This document shows, piece by piece, positions 37,232 through 48,180 of a DNA stretch of 64,000 bases (within the stretch, counting starts at the first letter, position 1; each line of letters starts with the position of its first letter). Below the pieces are notes generated by a model, which was given only the letters and a program-made list of their open reading frames with translations, was not told the origin of the DNA and did no database searches. The position numbers and the translations under genes are program-made. The stretch is from contig JAJEKV010000103.1 of NCBI GenBank assembly GCA_021234155.1, forward strand, positions 1,676,001 to 1,740,000, in the 5' to 3' direction. The stretch comes from Isoetes taiwanensis (taxonomy: Eukaryota; Streptophyta; Lycopodiopsida; Isoetales; Isoetaceae).

Positions 37232-37525
37232 GATTGAGCTCTCCGTAGCTTTGATCTCTTCAAATTGACTGCCACATCCGGCGGCCCCCGATTTTGTGGT
37301 GGTCGAATGCGCGTTTACTTCATTTCTATATCCCTTTCCTTTCAGCCCTAACTTACTATACACAGTGGACTTTTCCAAATATACTGCCAACGCGTCATAT
37401 GGCCTCTTCCCGTCGACCATAAAAAACTTGTCCATATATCACAATCTTATTCAACTTCTTGTGGTCGTGAAACGACTATCGTGTTGGAATTACTAGGAAA
37501 TTACATTGCCTTGAATTCAGCTGAC

Positions 37526-37640
37526 CCTGTGATAAACAGGCTGACTTCAGCCTCTGATGTCGAACCTGTGATAAACAGACTGAATTCAGATGCTGAATTT
37601 ATCTTTGTGTGCTCTGAAGAGTGACGAACCTGTGATAAAC
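37526..37640 (+). repeat. Three copies of CCTGTGATAAAC
   Basis: Copies lie at 37,526-37,540 (followed by AGG, making a small palindrome CCTGTgataaACAGG), 37,565-37,578 and 37,629-37,640. The same GATAAACAGGC word forms the stem of the large foldback 60 bp further out. They lie in the upstream region of the AOS-like gene. Confidence 0.8.
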
Positions 37641-37703
37641 CGATCTACAGGAGTGAAATCGGAGTTGTGGATGCAGGTTTGGGTGAGGTAGCTTGCCTGC
37701 CGG

Positions 37704-37821
37704 TTAAGGGGGTCAATCCCCCTTGCTTGCCTGTTATGGTTGAGATAAACAGGCTCGCCCTCCCGGGCTCGCCTGTTTATCAGCCATAACAGGCTCTCAA
37801 GGGGGATTAACCCCCTCTTAA
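37704..37821. repeat. 118-bp foldback with about 57-bp arms
   Basis: The left arm is 37,704-37,760 and the right arm 37,765-37,821, with a TCCC loop. Paired blocks from the loop outwards are CCC/GGG, GATAAACAGGC/GCCTGTTTATC (11 bp), CCTGTTATGG/CCATAACAGG (10 bp), and an 18-bp block GGGGGTCAATCCCCCTTG with a single mismatch, then TTAA/TTAA. Three small internal loops separate them. It lies about 590 bp upstream of the AOS-like start. It could be a foldback transposon, a small-RNA hairpin precursor, or a structured retroposon end. Confidence 0.85.
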
Positions 37822-37839
37822 AGCATCCAAGAATAATAC

Positions 37840-38570
37840 CACTAAAACATGCACATAATTTCCACAAAAGTCCATTTTATCCCTACAGTTAAAATAACTA
37901 AATCTGTTAAAACTTAACCGCCCTTAACTGCCACGGGTCTAACCGAATCTTCTGGTAACCTTATTAGCCTAAACTAACTTAACTGAATTTAACCCTCTAG
38001 TGCGAACCCACCCTTGATATACCCTACTGTTCATGGGCATAAGTTGATAGCCTATGCCCCCAAGATTTTAAGGGCAGAGGTATATGGCTAGTTATCTGGA
38101 CCGTTCCACTTTTAAGACAAATCTCAAACATCAAACTTTGAAGATTTGATCCATGACATACACTAAAACATTGTAATAAATAGATAAGACATAAACCTAC
38201 TTCTATTTTATCTTGCCTTCTTACTAAGTATTAAATTCCTTTCTCTTTACTTTTCTTTATCATTTTCTCATTTTCCTCCATCTATGTTAGTCCATTCAAT
38301 AGTATCTGATGTTGGAATGTAACTGACACTGAGAGACGAAAGCTTTATCTTGTAGCCCTGAATTTCCAAAATATTTCCCAAGCTAATGCTGGAATGTTCC
38401 GAGTTTTCAAGCTATAAGTAGCCCTCAATTTTCCTTCAAAGTTCCCACCTTCTTATCAATACCACGTGATAATATTCTTGTTCGCACGGTGCGTGCGCGG
38501 GCATGCGTGCATGTGTGTGACTTGATTTTGAGAGGAGAAATTTCTAAGTTGTTTATGTGTTGATGTAGTT
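37840..38570. other. AT-rich upstream intergenic DNA
   Basis: No gene was recognised. It holds a G-box hexamer CACGTG at 38,463-38,468 and an alternating purine-pyrimidine run (gtgcgtgcgcgggcatgcgt, near 38,489-38,508) that could favour Z-DNA. Their link to the AOS-like gene, 1.3 kb away, is not shown. Confidence 0.4.
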
Positions 38571-38573
38571 ACT

Positions 38574-38697
38574 TTTTCTTTCATATCCCAGAAATTCATT
38601 GGCCGCAACATTGTCAACAATGATATTCAAAGAGATTTTCTTTCATATCTCATAAATTCGTTGGCCGCAACATTGTCCACAATGATATTCAAAGAGA
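38574..38697 (+). repeat. 62-bp tandem duplication
   Basis: Two adjacent units differ at only a few positions. Each contains ttggccgcaacattgt and aatgatattcaaagagat. Confidence 0.9.
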
Positions 38698-38927
38698 TTA
38701 TGTTTAAATGTGTGGACCATAATAGGTAGTTAAAGGCGAGCCAAACTATCTAGCATATACTTCTTTAGTCATTAAAATATACTTAATATATATGTAAAAG
38801 ATGAATGCATTGTGACAAGCTCACGCTGCTGCATGTTATGCTCTATCACAGAGCGTGAATCAACGGCAGGGATTTCTTGGATTAGAAAGCATATTCCAAT
38901 ATGTCCCACCACATCATATAATTATCA

Positions 38928-38956
38928 CTAGTAAACATATGTCCGGCATTGCTGGG
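38928..38956 (-). mobile_element. Helitron-like 3' terminus
   Basis: On the minus strand a hairpin (CCAGCaatGCCGG, one mismatch) is followed after 11 nt by CTAG and then T. This is the Helitron 3' signature (hairpin, short gap, CTRR, host T) and resembles the end of the complete Helitron at 47,425. The 5' end, expected at higher coordinates as TC, was not found; the LINE at 39.3-41.45 kb may have landed in it. A decayed similar motif lies at 39,141-39,170. Confidence 0.5.
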
Positions 38957-39302
38957 TATGTAATATTTCTCGGCCTTTAACGTCCATACACGCAATTTCT
39001 GACATTATTCAATGTATTAACTTTGCATTTATAAATTTCAGTAGAGAAAACAATGCTTTATAACGAATGTGGGGGTAGTTAAATCTACCTCTAAAGACCA
39101 AAATTTGAAAAGACAAATTCAAAACTTGTGCTCAAAATGTCACTAAAGTAAATGTGTGCCCAGCATTGCCATGCATAAGTCGAGGCTTGTGTGTCCAAGG
39201 CAATAAGTAGAGATCTATGTTAATCCAAAATAGTTGTCATAAAATGCTAAAGTTTTCGAATATTTCCATAACATATCCCAGGTCACCCACTTCGGCAGAC
39301 AA

Positions 39303-39551
39303 TTGCTCCTGATATGTGGTATCTTTGACCTGCTCATATGCAATGGCCTACCACAATGGCCCTCTTCCCACGGGTACACTTGCAGACAGGACAATCACGG
39401 CGGCAGAACTAGTGTCGTGGATTATGTCATAGTGGCTGCACAGGATGTACACCTTGTCGGATACCATTTTCCGCGTGGAGCGCGGACGGTCCGGGCGAGG
39501 GAGGCCGGCTTCGGATCACCTCCCACTCTATGTGAGGCACGGCGGCCGTAA
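39303..39551 (+). pseudogene. LINE endonuclease C-terminal fragment
   Basis: The frame reads CNGLPQWPSSHGYTC and then GGRTSVVDYVIVA. This matches the end of apurinic-type LINE endonucleases, where NGxPxWPxSxGFTCxxxxGxSVVDYVLAS includes the catalytic Asp of the SVVDY block. Upstream catalytic parts are missing or decayed. It would have nicked target DNA to prime reverse transcription. Confidence 0.8.
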
Positions 39552-40262
39552 ACTCACATTATAGTAGCGGCACCTTAGGCCTCGGTTGCGCTTGGATTAT
39601 GGCGGGCGGGGGTTCTGGCCCGACATGCTCATAGAAGCCCTCCCAGATAGTTACTGCGAGGCCCTGCGGCGGGGCGGCAAACCAACCACCTAAGTGAGCT
39701 CTCCGAGCGAGGGGGAGACAGTGCTTTGGGGAGACCTCCCCACGCCCGAGTCGGAGGCGCAACCTTTCGTAGCGGATGGTTTGATCTTTGAGTGTAAGGA
39801 GCATAAGCGGCGCACTCCGTCTCATCGTGGATCCCGGGACCTGTGAGCTCGAGGCCACCGGCCATTACAGCGCCTTACTCAAGGAAACAAAGGCAAAGGT
39901 ACGGCAAGGCACCAAGGAGAAATGTTAGGCCTACTAGACACCCACGAGAACTTTACGGGCGCTGAGTACTCAAAAGGCGGCCACGGCCTATGGGACATAT
40001 CACGGCGGAGCAATGGGGCAGTACACCGCGGCTCTATGATCCCCCGGAACCGCGAACAAATGTGCCCTCACGCAACATGGCCCAATCTTTGGTGATCCGC
40101 GAAAGAAGATGTCGAAGAGGGGTCATAACGGCTAATGGGAAGGCGGCGGAGACTTAGGCGTCACGGCAAAGCGGAGTTGCTCAAGTGGGGCGGGGGCGGC
40201 CCATGGTGCCCGATCCTTCTTTGCTTTGTTCAACAGAGGCGGCTGCAAGAAGGGTTTTCCCC

Positions 40263-41040
40263 GGTCATGGACCACGGGCAAGATTGTTCCGATCTACAAG
40301 GCGGGGGACCCTGCTTGTCCGACCAATTACCAAACCATCATGGTCATTCGGTGTTTGCCAAAGGCTGTTGGCGGGCATTCTCGGCCATGAGGTAACGGTA
40401 CGGCGGCGGCGGAAATCAAGGCACTTACCAGGCGGGCTTTCGACCTCGACATTCGACCATTGATCACATCTTCACACTCGGGGCCACAGTGAGGGCCAGG
40501 CGAGGAACCGTCGGGGAGGACACAATCTTTGTTTTGTGGACTTTGCAAAAGCTTTCGACCGCGGTACCCGAGGGAAAAGTTGTGGGCGAGATTGCACCAT
40601 CACGGGGCTCCACAGTGAATGGGACACGACCTGCCGCAGCCGCATGCAACCGGAAGGACGATCATTTGCCCGGCGGACATTGGAGTTAGGCAAGGTTGTC
40701 CTCTCTCACCCACACTCTTTGGATTTTACATTGACCGGTTGGAAGCCCGCTTCTTTGCCAATGGGGGGCGATATCTGACTCTTGCACGGTCATCCGGCTC
40801 ATCTATCGCGGATGATGTGGACCTCTTGGCCCATCTGGCCGAGGGGGCATGCGGGCACACCTAGATGCCTGGACACATTACGCGGGCGGCGGACATGCGT
40901 GTCAACCTGGCCAAGACTAAGGTGGTCCTCATATCCTCCTCACGTCATCCAGCACCTTCGGCGCTCACTTATCAGGAGCAAATGGTAGAGGTCACACCCA
41001 GCTACAAGTACCTGGGGGTGGAATTTCCGTCCTCAATGTA
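40263..41040 (+). pseudogene. LINE reverse transcriptase remnant
   Basis: Read across several frameshifts, the blocks appear in order: GKIVPIYKAGDPACPTNYQT (40,279-40,338), QAGFRPRHSTIDHIFTL (about 40,430-40,480), FVDFAKAFDRG (motif A with its Asp, about 40,530-40,565), DIGVRQGCPLSPTLFGFYID (motif B, about 40,677-40,737), ADDVDLLAHLAEG (motif C with both Asp, about 40,807-40,848; usually FADD, here IADD), then MRVNLAKTKVVL and YKYLGVEF. The catalytic residues are still legible, but the frames are broken. Confidence 0.9.
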
Positions 41041-41239
41041 TTGGGCTGCATCCATTCGCCATGAAAGCCATGCCTTCCAGAGCTGTCCAGCCTATAGTCA
41101 GATTCGGGCTCGCTACGCCCTCTTGGTGCGACACAGTGCGCCCTTGCGCAGAAGCTACTCGATGCACGCCGTCAGTTCGATCCCTTGGCTCCTACCTCCA
41201 GGAGGTTTTGGATCTGCGGACTCACCTCTATCCCCGCAC

Positions 41240-41449
41240 GCCTACCAGAGGTGCTGGGAATTCATGTGTATATGTATATTTGTACAGCTGCCAGCAGGCT
41301 TGTTGCTGCGACGGTTTTTTCCTCGTAAGGGGGTTTTTTAATCCGGGTAGCAACAGGCTTGCTGCACCCGTGTAATTTGGGTCCCATAGGCCGATTGGCC
41401 TCCGCGGACGATAAAAGAACCTTCCTTCCTTCCTTCCTTCCTTCCTTCC
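41240..41449 (+). repeat. Structured 3' end of the LINE with (TTCC)n tail
   Basis: A hairpin with arms at 41,292-41,307 and 41,349-41,364 (CAGCA/TGCTG and TGTTGCT/AGCAACA around a GGCT internal loop) encloses a core with CCTCG and GGGGGTTTTTTAATCC. It is followed by gggtcccataggccgattgg and gcggacgataaaagaa, then (TTCC)n. The core recurs at 34.3, 49.0 and 61.8 kb with other stem sequences. It is the likely binding site for the element's own reverse transcriptase. Confidence 0.75.
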
Positions 41450-43600
41450 AATCTTACCACATATAAATGGGAGGCTGCAAGGCTTCAGGAAGAAGTCACA
41501 TTGTAGACGGAAGGCGTATTTATATATTGAATGTCAACTGTGTATTTGTTGCATATCTTAAGGAAGGTTTTCTTGACCCTAATGAATAGAGCCATATAAC
41601 CCTGTCAAGCGCATCGATGAGGGGACAGGATCCTATGCCTTGGCATATCTCATGAAATATCTATGCATTCAACGGCCTAAATTTAATAATACATGATTTC
41701 AACGATAAAGATTGCATTCATATTAATAGAATTTTGCCATAAGACTTACATTTAATGGCATCGATGAAATGCATCGACTTATTGGGCAATAAAATATTAG
41801 GCATAATATTGCATATATCTAACTAAATACATTGATATTCTTCTAAAGGCACCATGCCCGGCTTTATATCCATAAACGATTATATGTATCTCAATAAAAT
41901 TGACTTGTTGGGCAGTAAATTAATAGGCATAATATGTGCATATGTCCAACCCTATACATTTTCTAAAGGCATGATGCCAAATTTATAGTCAAGATGGGAT
42001 TATATGTACCTCACAAATATATTGATGTTCAGAATCTATAAAAAAAAGTAACTTGCCCCTCAACTATAGCACAATAATCACCTTACAAACAAATGGATAT
42101 CTTGGGAAAATACATGGACTCTAGTATTTGAAAGCCTTGTACAATATTAAACACATTTAAATAAACCCAACATGTCTTTGAACATATTGCTTTCTATCCT
42201 TGCATACATGGCTTTGGATCTATCTGCCAACCAATAAGATAAGATAAGATAAGACCATAAGATCAAGACAATGTTAATGTCGGCATTTTTCGGACTCTGC
42301 ATACAACTCGTAAGATCAAGATAATGTTAATGTCACTTTTTCAGGAGGCTAAAGGCTTACAACATTGTGCATAAACAATGAAGTTCACAAATTAACAAAA
42401 TACCCCCTCCCCCTTTTTTTACTCACAATATCAAAATAGATTTAATTCAACATAAACATAGCTAGCTCAAATTATCAATTTTGATTTCTTTGTAAAGATT
42501 TACACATCACCAACTAACAAATACCCTATCAAGAAGGGATCTTGTTTCTTCCTGTAACCTTTGTGGAGCTGAATGCAAATAACACCTATCTAATGTAGTT
42601 GTTCCTGCAAAAGCACACCTAACAAAGAACTTGCAAGAGCTGTGAGAGCACTAATAACTGCCACAATGATCTGACAACAATTCTGCAATGTTTATGATGA
42701 GATTAACAAACTCGGAGTAATCAATTCTTGGTTGTCCGTGAATTCTCCACAAACATGCTTAACAAATAGAATATTTGCAAACCTTGCACACTTAAAAGTT
42801 GCACAATCACCTGCAAAATCGTTAAAATTAAAATTTGCAGAATTACTTACGAAATGCCAAGCAGCATTTTCTAAAGAGCAACACATATTCACCTACCATT
42901 TCTAAAAGTTGGAATACCAACTTTAGATCATAACTTTAGGTCCTTAGATAAATAGAAGATGTTTGATTACATGTTCCACATTTTTTTGGAATAACACGAA
43001 AAATATTCTTATTCTAAGAGGATGTGGTGGCTTGAATGTCTGAACATAGTCTATGGTTTTGACATTTGACATCCAAAACCTGCATAAATACAACATCAAA
43101 ATAGAGATTGGCCTAAATAGATTAAGGACACAATTAGAACTTCCTATGGCCTGCAATAAGAAATTACCAGGCAGTCCAAAGCACAAATGAAGGAGGTCCC
43201 ATACCTTGTAGAAGTGTCAAGTTCAAAGCGTTTATACCAAAGGTGGAGATGGAGGAGACTAAGATATCTACAATACTCTAGTAATAACAAAGCTCTGTCA
43301 GCCATTCACATCTCAGACTGAAGGCACTTTCTCACCATCCTATGGAAACAAGGTTGCAAATTAAACGGGAGTGTTGCAGAACTCCTGTTTCAAAGATTCC
43401 CTTTAAAAAAACACCATGCTCTTAAAATTGGCCTTTTTTGAATAAACTTGAGAATTTGAAAAGGTTCACTTTTTTTTCTCCCTCATTTTGGCTCTTCATT
43501 AAGTGACAAGTTTATTTTTGCAAATAGAATAGAATAGAATAGAAACACCCTTGAAATGGCAACATCTAGACATGAATACATAATCATCAAAAACATTAGA
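41450..43600. other. AT-rich intergenic DNA with a tandem duplication
   Basis: No gene was recognised. A degenerate tandem duplication of about 125 bp covers 41,781-42,025; both units contain ttgggca, ggcataat, ctaaaggca and attatatgta. A short (AATAAG)n-like run lies at 42,234-42,254. A (TAGAA)n run lies at 43,525-43,545. Confidence 0.5.
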
Positions 43601-43605
43601 AAAAA

Positions 43606-43705
43606 CAAAAGTGTATGAATACACTTTTGCTTTCTTGAAAAAGCAAATGTGTATTCTGAAATACAGCTTTGCTTTACAAGAAATCAAACATGTATTCCGG
43701 AACAA
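43606..43705 (+). repeat. GTGTATTCCGGAATACAC-type palindromic array, cluster 1
   Basis: Two and a half units of 38-41 bp, each of the form CAAAnGTGTATTCYGGAATACA..TTTGCTTT. Each unit can fold on itself. The same unit in the same orientation forms cluster 2 at 45,640-45,770. Confidence 0.75.
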
Positions 43706-44665
43706 TATATTGCCTATTAAACCTCTTACGTTATTCCAGAATACACCCCAAAAGCATCATTTCGAATAACGTTCTAGAGAATGCACAATAACACAAGACC
43801 TTTACAAACCAAGAGTGTCATTAATATTGTTTTAAAATATTCACATTAATAAGGTTTCAAAACATGCAAGAAGGAATTTCCTGTAAGTACTGCTATTAAA
43901 TTTTTTCTTCGAATATGTTTTTACCAAGACTACAGTTACTCTATGCACAAACACATAAAAAATACCTCATTCATGGTAAAACCATTTACCCTCTGTTCAC
44001 GGTTCTGTTTCAACCCTCTTTCTTTCAGCCCTAAGCTGGAAAGTTTCAAGCTCTTGTGACTTCCTTCTATATAGTGTTGGTTACTTTTCTTTTTATAGCG
44101 TTGGTGGTGGTGGTTTATCCCTTGGTCATAGCATTTAGATTCCTGATATTGTAAGACTGGTTTTGTATGTTTATCCTGCATTTTGATAATCCTGTGCACT
44201 ATTATAGGATTCATATTTTAAATCAGTTTCAGATTATACATTTTGTTTAGTTTCATCAGCTTACAAATGAAAATAGACTGGTTTTCCTCATATTTAGGCT
44301 TTGTAAAGATCCAAGCTCATTTGCTTGTAATTTAAAGAGACAGCTGAACCACATCAGAATAAGATGTGTTTTCATTAACTTGATCTGGAATTTATACATG
44401 GCCCATTAGAGTCGAGATAAGAGCACACTCTTGATTGAAAAAGATCATTGTATATTAACTCAAAGGTCATGGATAGACAAGTATCTATTGGTAGTCTGGA
44501 ACAGTACAGCCATTAAAGATAGCTTGTCAACCCTGACTATCGATTGAGAGAAATCCTTTGTTTGCATGATGGAACATTGGAGCTGTGAGCAGATGCATAT
44601 ATATTTTAAAACTAATGGAATGGTTGAATTGAAGTGGGTTGAAATTGAGGGAAAAATGATCAATC
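43706..44665. other. AT-rich intergenic DNA
   Basis: No gene or clear repeat was recognised. Short open frames occur on the minus strand but lack motifs. Confidence 0.4.
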
Positions 44666-44997
44666 CAGCAAAAGATCAATTCATTTCTCTTTTATCTATT
44701 CCACAAATATGAGAACCTGGAACTTAACAATTTATATTTGATAAAATTGTTGATACAGCCTTTTGATCTCTCCAAGCTAGAGCTTCGACCAGCAAAAGAT
44801 CAATTCTTTTCTCTTTTCATGATTTAGCAAATATGGAACCTGGAACTTATTTGATTGGATTGTTTACAGCCTTGTGATCTCTTCACAGTAGAGCTTCAAC
44901 CAACAAAAGATTCATTCTTTTCTCTTTTACCTATTTAGCAAATATGGGACCCTGAAACCTGCACAATATCTATTTGATAGAATTGTTGATACAAATG
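44666..44997 (+). repeat. Three tandem units of about 100-124 bp
   Basis: Units start at 44,666, 44,789 and 44,900. Each begins ccarcaaaagat and contains ttctcttttnnctatt, caaatatg, and tgatacag or tttacag. Units shorten from first to third. Confidence 0.85.
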
Positions 44998-45639
44998 TTT
45001 TTTTCCTGGAATATGCCTATAACCGACATAGACAAGTTGGGAATAGTTTTCAGGCTTATAAGCGAATAAATGCATCATCCTCCACAGTCAGATGCCTTTT
45101 CTAGGTGTTTATGTCTGTTGAGGTGGTAAGTTCATCTATGGTGTCCATTGTTGGCTTGATACAGATGATGTCTATGCTGTTGTTGATAAATATGGAAAAT
45201 GTCAAAAATGCGGTCAAATGTACGTTTATTAAGATGGCCTAGTGGAAAATGTTTTCTCAGGAACACTGTTCTTACAATATGTGATGAACAAAAAAAAATC
45301 AAAATCCCTTTATTATTTAAAACCATGACTCTGTATCCACACAAAACAAATAAAAAAAAATTGAAAGGTCATCAAAATAAATTGAAAATACCAAATAATC
45401 TAGTTGTTATTGGTTTGTTTTTTCCTTTCTCTAATCCCTTCATTATTTAGAACTATGTTCCTGTATCCCCACATAAAAAAAATAAATAAAATCGCAAGGT
45501 CATTCAAATCAACTGAAACAAAAAAAAAATTTGCAAGGTCATTGAAAATGACGAAAACCCGGAAAACCTGAAAATTGCAAGATCACTATCGAGTCTCAAA
45601 AACATGTACAGCAAGAATACACTTTGGATTCGAGCAAAA

Positions 45640-45770
45640 ACAAAATTGTATTCTGGAATACACTTTGACTTTTAAGAAAAGCAAAAGTGTATTCCGGAAT
45701 GCACTTCTGTTATCCTCGAATAGCAAAAGTGTATTCCGGAATATAATTTTGGTACTTTGAAATATTATAT
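45640..45770 (+). repeat. TTCCGGAA palindromic array, cluster 2
   Basis: Three units of about 42 bp, each with GTATTCYGGAATRCA centred in an AT-rich frame; a further TTTTCCGGAATACA lies at 45,807-45,820. It has the same orientation and unit as cluster 1, two kilobases away. Confidence 0.8.
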
Positions 45771-47424
45771 CATTAAAAAATGACTCATTGTAACCTAAAA
45801 GTACCTTTTCCGGAATACAATCCAAGCTAACAAAATGTTGTGTAGGACGTACACTTAAATTAGTGGTTTTCTCTAAAAACACACTCCAGGTAAATTCTAA
45901 CTGTTGGAAAAAGTGTCACTTTGACATGGTCAATTTTCTCTTTGCATAAAAAAATGAGTGATTTTTGGGGGGGTCAAAATGGAATTTTATCACCAAAATA
46001 AATTTTTTTACCTAATTTTAGTTTTTTTTTTTTTAAAAAGGGAATCTTTGAGGAATATTCCTTTTGCTCCCATTCAAATGATTTGCTCCCGTTTAATACG
46101 CAACCTTGTTTGGAGCACAACATCAAATTTTACCAAGAACAAAGATCAAGGAAACAAAAAACGAATAGTAGGAACAAAGACAAAGAAAACAGATTGTAGT
46201 CTCAAGTTGTACGTACTAACTTCCTAGCATCAAATCATCCAAAAGCATTTGATGATCGGTCTATCTAGGCAGTTAAAAAGATGCTACAGAATGTGGCAAG
46301 GAGCAAGTGAAAGCAAAAAGATTCCAAGCTATTTTTTGCACTGTTGCAGGTATCTTTGAGATGAATATAGCTCTTTCAAAAACTACAATCAAAGAATGCA
46401 TGAGCAAGTATTAACATGGAGAAAGGTAAAATATCAAGCAGAGTTCCACTAGATCATGCAACTTAGGAGATCATGCAACTTAGGGAAATGGTCCGCCACC
46501 AGTGAATTTTGCCCCAAATGTGATTCCAAATTTGAAAAAGCGGCTTAGTCTGCACCAAAGAGCCCAAAATAAAATATGAACAGTTCTGCAGCAAGGTATT
46601 TTCGTACCAATGGAGTCACTACCAGCCATGGATTCCTCTGTATGCAAGTTTCGTCGGCCATCAATAACAGTGCAACTTACAATAGCGGCCCTGCTCTGGA
46701 GGATCTTATGCTGAACCTTGTGCCTATGCCTGATTTGGAAAAGCAAAAAGTTGCAAGTAAATTTATGTGCATAAATGAATCCTTATATGACTATAAACCA
46801 AAGCTTTTTGGTTTTGAGTGGCCTCACCAAAGCAGAGATAGAACTTGCAAAGGAAGCTGGATTAGTTCCATGCTTTTAAATTTGAATGCTCCACAAAAGA
46901 AAAAAGTTTGCTGCACAGAACTTGTTGGTAGAGATAGAACTGTGCCTAATACATTGCTTGCTGGAAATAAAGGATGATCTGAAGCATAATTCTGAAGGAG
47001 AAATACGCAGCCCATATGGTGCCCATTGAAGGCGAAATACGCAGCTCATATGGATCGAACATATGGTGCCTATTGTAAAAAAGTTGAGGGGAAAGGGGAG
47101 GGGGCGTAGGGGGAAAGCCAACGGTGGGCATCAAGCTTATGCTAAATCCAACCATGCTTCCTTTGGTGAACCAGACTGCCGAATTAGATCCAGTACTGCC
47201 AGAATTAATTCTGTGATGCTAGTCCTTGCAGTCCTGGGCTGGAATGAATCGTTTTCGTAGCAACCAGATCGAGGTCTACAAGAAAGAAAGCAAGCAAAAA
47301 ACCACTAACAGTAGGGCAGGAGGATGCAAACCTCCAGGCCAAGGCGGCCTCACCAGTGTAGGAGAATGTCATGCCATATTAAATGGGTAAATGTTCAATG
47401 AAGGTTATATGATATTATATGGAA
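45771..47424. other. Intergenic DNA with one unassigned open frame
   Basis: AT-rich. A plus-strand frame at 46,576-46,977 (133 codons, with ALEDLMLNLVPMPDLEKQKV) has a coding-like look but matches no family I know and lacks visible splice context. It could be a gene fragment. At 46,990-47,065 a short direct repeat (gaaatacgcagc with catatgg) occurs twice. Confidence 0.35.
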
Positions 47425-47751
47425 CTAGTAATAGTGCCCAGCGTTGCTGGGCTAACGTTGGGAACCTGTTATTCAACTTACTCAATTCAATCCTTAGGTA
47501 TCATGTGTGTTTTGGAATTAACTTCAATAATTTGTATTCAATAGCAATGTATTGTTTGTGTCTAATTTTGGGTCATATTATGTCATCCCATTATTAGAGG
47601 TTTATTAGGTAGTCCTTTTTCAAGACGACTTTGTAATAGTGTTTTACCATATGATATGTATGTAGTTTGATAACTTCTATTTGTGTTGTTCGTTGGAAAA
47701 TGTTCGATTTTAGGCAATGGAATGTACGTTAAATGATAACTGGAAACAATT

Positions 47752-47878
47752 GTTGTGAACTTAACATTGGTAATTGGGATTTGGGGCAATGGAATGGAAG
47801 TTATTTGTTTGTTTGTTGTGAACTTGACATTGGTAATTGGGAATTTGGGCAATGGAATGGAAGTTAATTGTTTCAATT
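47752..47878. repeat. 63-64-bp tandem duplication in the Helitron
   Basis: Two units start at 47,752 and 47,815 with gttgtgaacttnacattggt; a partial third precedes them at 47,711-47,751. Confidence 0.9.
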
Positions 47879-48002
47879 ATTGGTTAATGTTCACTATGTG
47901 GTTTAAAGGTATCTAGGGGAGACGAAATGTATACAGTGGTTATTGGGGATTGTTACTGCTAATGGGATTGAGCCAATGGACACCATTAACACATCTATGA
48001 AA

Positions 48003-48086
48003 ATGATGTGGTGGGAACTCAAAACTAATGCTTTGGGCTTACATATGATGTGGTGGGAACTCAAAACTAATGCTTTGGGCTTACAT
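48003..48086. repeat. Perfect 42-bp tandem duplication
   Basis: Units 48,003-48,044 and 48,045-48,086 are identical, each from atgatgtggt to gggcttacat. Perfect identity means it is recent, or an assembly artefact. Confidence 0.95.
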
Positions 48087-48180
48087 ATTGCAGACATGAT
48101 CATTGCAGTACATAGATAAATAAATGGAATAATGAGAATAATTGCTTATAGAGCAAATTTGCACATCAAGATCCAACAAC

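Larger units (their letters stand above)
39290..41449 (+). mobile_element. RTE-like non-LTR retrotransposon (LINE), 5'-truncated and degenerate
   Basis: An endonuclease C-terminal part comes first, then a reverse transcriptase, then a structured 3' end and a (TTCC)n tail (41,421-41,449). GC content is well above the neighbours. Multiple frameshifts mean it makes no protein. The reverse transcriptase word VRQGCPLSPTLFGFYID and the simple-repeat tail point to an RTE-type element. Plant L1-type elements instead read GLRQGDPLSPxLF and end in poly(A). The 5' end is not defined. Confidence 0.85.

Noticed and set aside
35474-37237. Plus-strand frames of 60-134 codons opposite the CYP74 gene
   Set aside because: They are shadows of the real minus-strand coding sequence.
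41240-41400. The LINE 3' hairpin as a bacterial-type terminator
   Set aside because: The stem followed by T runs looks similar, but the context is a eukaryotic LINE and the T run lies inside the hairpin.
46576-46977. 133-codon plus-strand frame as a gene
   Set aside because: No recognised domain, no visible start or splice context and no repeat of it elsewhere. Kept only as a note in the region entry.
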